From assembly GCA_947444305.1 (NCBI GenBank), contig CANEZP010000002.1, positions 248,001 through 312,000 on the forward strand: 64,000 nt of DNA, written 5' to 3'. This stretch comes from Pseudobdellovibrionaceae bacterium. GTDB lineage: Bacteria; Bdellovibrionota; Bdellovibrionia; Bdellovibrionales; UBA1609. A model generated the notes under the pieces. It searched no databases and was not told the origin of the DNA. It was given only the letters and a program-made list of their open reading frames with translations. The position numbers were made by a program, and so were the translations under genes. Shown one piece after another: positions 62,268 through 64,000 of the stretch. Numbering within the stretch: the first letter of the stretch is position 1; every line of letters begins with the position of its first letter.

Positions 62268-63959
62268 ATGAACAAAATATTTGCCGCCGTGGCTACGCTG
62301 CTGCTTTCCGTTTCGGTACACGCCGATCCCGTTAAAGATAGCGTCGCTTTAGAATTGAATTTCATCAAACGTGTTTTCGATACGGGCTACGCGCCCACGC
62401 AGTGGAAAAAGGAACATTTCGGTTTCGACTTGCAGGCTGAATACACCAAGTCGATGTCCTTATTGGCGTCTAAGGGTGAGCTCAGCGCCAAAGATTACCG
62501 TGAAATTATCGGCGGCTTTTTGAAATCCACGCGTGATTACCATGTGGGTGTGCAGTTCTACGCGACCGAAGGATCATCGCTTCCGTTCACGGTGAATAGC
62601 ACCAACGGCCGCTACTTCGTCGTTTACATCGAGCGTGATAAAGTTTCGCAGGTCGTGTTCCCCGTGCAGGTGGGCGACGAACTCGTGAGCTTCGGCGGGC
62701 GTCCCGTTAGCGACGTCGTTGCCGAGTTGAAAAACATCATCGGCGGCAACGTCGAATCTACCGACCAACGTTTGGCGGAACGTTACCTCACCAAGCGCGC
62801 GGCGATGATGAACGTCGATTGTCCGCAGGGCCCGATCGATCTTGAATTCAAACGTGCCGACGGCACGGTGATCAAGCGTCAAATGGCGTGGGCGTACCGT
62901 CCCGAGGGGATCGAATGGAATCCGCAACCCGACAATTTCAAATTGTTCGCCAGCCAAAACCAAATTCCGCGCCGTTCATTCCGCAAACCCGAGATGACTT
63001 GGGGTATGTGGAACGAATACCAAACGGCCGAGCTCGCCGACAAAACCGCGGCGAATCCGTTTCAAATCGGCGGTCGGCAATCGTACGTCCCTAAATTGGG
63101 CACCGTGCTTTGGGAATCTGCGCCTACCGACAAGCTCCACGCGTATATGTTCAAACACCCGAACGGGAAGATCGTCGGCTACGTGCGCATGCCTCACTAC
63201 GTCGGTGGGAAAGAAACCTTTGTCGAATGGAAAGCGATCATGCAGCGCTTCGCCGGTACGACCGATGGTTTGATTATCGATCAAATCAACAACCCGGGCG
63301 GCAGCGTCTTTTACGTCCTCGCTTTGATGTCGGTGCTCAGCACCGATCCGATCAAAGTGCCGGACCATGAAATCACCTTGTGGCCCGCCATGATTCAAGA
63401 GAACAACGATTTGAAGAGCAAGCTTGAAGCGGTCAAAGACGACGCCGGCGCGGTGGCCGTCTTCGGTACCGACTCGCTCGACGGCTTTCCGATCAACTAT
63501 CAGTTTGCGCAGTCGACTTTGGATTTTACCCGTGCCGTCGCGAAGACCTGGGCTTCGGGCAAGAAGAAGACCGAGCCTTTGCATCTTTACGGTGCCGATC
63601 GCGTAAACCCCGATCCACAAGTCAATTACACGAAGCCGATCTTAGTGTTGATCAATGAACTTGATTTTTCGGGCGGCGATTTCTTCCCCGCAATTCTACA
63701 AGACAACAAGCGAGCTAAAACTTTCGGTCAGCGCACTTCGGGCGCGGGCGGCTACGTGCTGAACGTTGAGTTCCCGAGCTCGCTCGGCTTAGCGTCGTTC
63801 CAATTCACCGGATCGATCGGCCGCCGCGTCGACAACAAACCGATCGAGAACTTAGGCGTCACGCCCGATATCCCTTACGAGTACACGGTCAATGATTTCA
63901 CCAAAAACTTCGTCGATTACAAAAACGCGATCAACACCGCTATCGCGGAGATGATGTAA
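62268..63959 (+). CDS. Exported S41 (CPAF/Tsp-like) serine protease
   Basis: A 563-residue protease has a signal peptide (to VHA19), a PDZ-like region (VVFPVQVGDELVSFGGRPVSDVV, about 120-150) and an S41 core. The nucleophile is Ser468 in INELDFSGGDFFPAILQD, and TDGLIIDQINNPGG is the usual preceding strand. The length and the wide insertion before the core resemble the chlamydial CPAF-like members that are common in Bdellovibrio-type genomes. It degrades periplasmic or prey proteins, by inference. A GGGGAG site lies in a CCCCTCATAAGGGG inverted repeat before the ATG. Confidence 0.85.
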   Translation: MNKIFAAVATLLLSVSVHADPVKDSVALELNFIKRVFDTGYAPTQWKKEHFGFDLQAEYTKSMSLLASKGELSAKDYREIIGGFLKSTRDYHVGVQFYATEGSSLPFTVNSTNGRYFVVYIERDKVSQVVFPVQVGDELVSFGGRPVSDVVAELKNIIGGNVESTDQRLAERYLTKRAAMMNVDCPQGPIDLEFKRADGTVIKRQMAWAYRPEGIEWNPQPDNFKLFASQNQIPRRSFRKPEMTWGMWNEYQTAELADKTAANPFQIGGRQSYVPKLGTVLWESAPTDKLHAYMFKHPNGKIVGYVRMPHYVGGKETFVEWKAIMQRFAGTTDGLIIDQINNPGGSVFYVLALMSVLSTDPIKVPDHEITLWPAMIQENNDLKSKLEAVKDDAGAVAVFGTDSLDGFPINYQFAQSTLDFTRAVAKTWASGKKKTEPLHLYGADRVNPDPQVNYTKPILVLINELDFSGGDFFPAILQDNKRAKTFGQRTSGAGGYVLNVEFPSSLGLASFQFTGSIGRRVDNKPIENLGVTPDIPYEYTVNDFTKNFVDYKNAINTAIAEMM

Positions 63960-63960
63960 G

Positions 63961-64000
63961 CTAAATTTGAATGGCGGCACGCTTGCCGCGCTTGATGTTG
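63961..64000 (-). CDS. C-terminal end of a minus-strand gene (partial)
   Basis: The minus strand reads NIKRGKRAAIQI then TAG at 63961-63963, running off the window edge. The stop lies one base from the S41 stop, in the tail-to-tail style common here. Only 13 codons are visible, so this is a weak call and no family can be named. Confidence 0.35.
   Translation of the reverse strand, partial: NIKRGKRAAIQI

Overview
The window reads as ordinary chromosome from a Gram-negative bacterium of the Bdellovibrio type (phylum Bdellovibrionota). That assignment is inference from gene content, not from a marker gene. The pointers are a very large share of small exported proteins, lipoproteins with F-Q-N-C or F-T-N-C lipoboxes, a TIGR02147-type regulator, type IV pilus genes, many predicted murein and protein hydrolases, and an S41 protease resembling the CPAF-like proteins of this group. 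GC content is moderately high and genes are densely packed, often with 1-4 base stop/start overlaps.

Layout. 1-4.4 kb: pilC (missing only a few N-terminal codons), pilS and pilR. 4.4-12.7 kb: exported proteins, including a peptidase M15-like protein, a lysozyme-like protein and an L,D-transpeptidase, plus a YihY/BrkB membrane protein and an AsmA-like protein. 12.7-17.7 kb: a hybrid histidine kinase and a possible electron-transfer cluster (cytochrome c lipoprotein, YceI protein, and a predicted outer-membrane barrel carrying its own CxxCH). 17.7-27.5 kb: exported proteins of unknown role, tRNA-Arg(TCT) followed by a palindromic element built from copies of its own T-arm, an exported kinase-like protein, hemolysin III, a sialate-O-acetylesterase-like lipoprotein and a GH26-like glycanase. 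27.7-36.1 kb: a 1304-residue Kelch/membrane/Cys-rich protein, another AsmA-like protein, the TIGR02147 regulator and exported proteins. 36.1-42.1 kb: a minus-strand run of sigma-54 response regulator, CdsA-like protein, acyltransferase, korA and korB.

42.1-48.5 kb: serA, an A+C-rich stretch with a palindrome next to a REP-associated tyrosine transposase, exported proteins and a GlcD-type FAD oxidoreductase. 48.5-51.3 kb: a four-gene phosphorelay (REC-PilZ, REC, histidine kinase, HPt). 51.4-53.6 kb: small genes, a broken gene, the bolA/monothiol-glutaredoxin pair and an HNH nuclease. 53.65-56.64 kb: both subunits of an archaeal-type DNA topoisomerase VI in the order B-A, closed by a strong terminator; this is the most striking locus. 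56.8-64 kb: a PA14-like lipoprotein, a Ser/Thr kinase behind a winged-helix/FHA-like protein, two related Cys-rich exported proteins and the S41 protease.

Other signals with no ready explanation are 19-bp hairpin-forming tandem repeats just after two stop codons, a motif shared upstream of two carbohydrate-active enzymes, and two predicted wall-hydrolase genes that share a Cys-pair motif and a -10-like element only a few bases before ATG. All gene calls come from reading the sequence; no database search was run.
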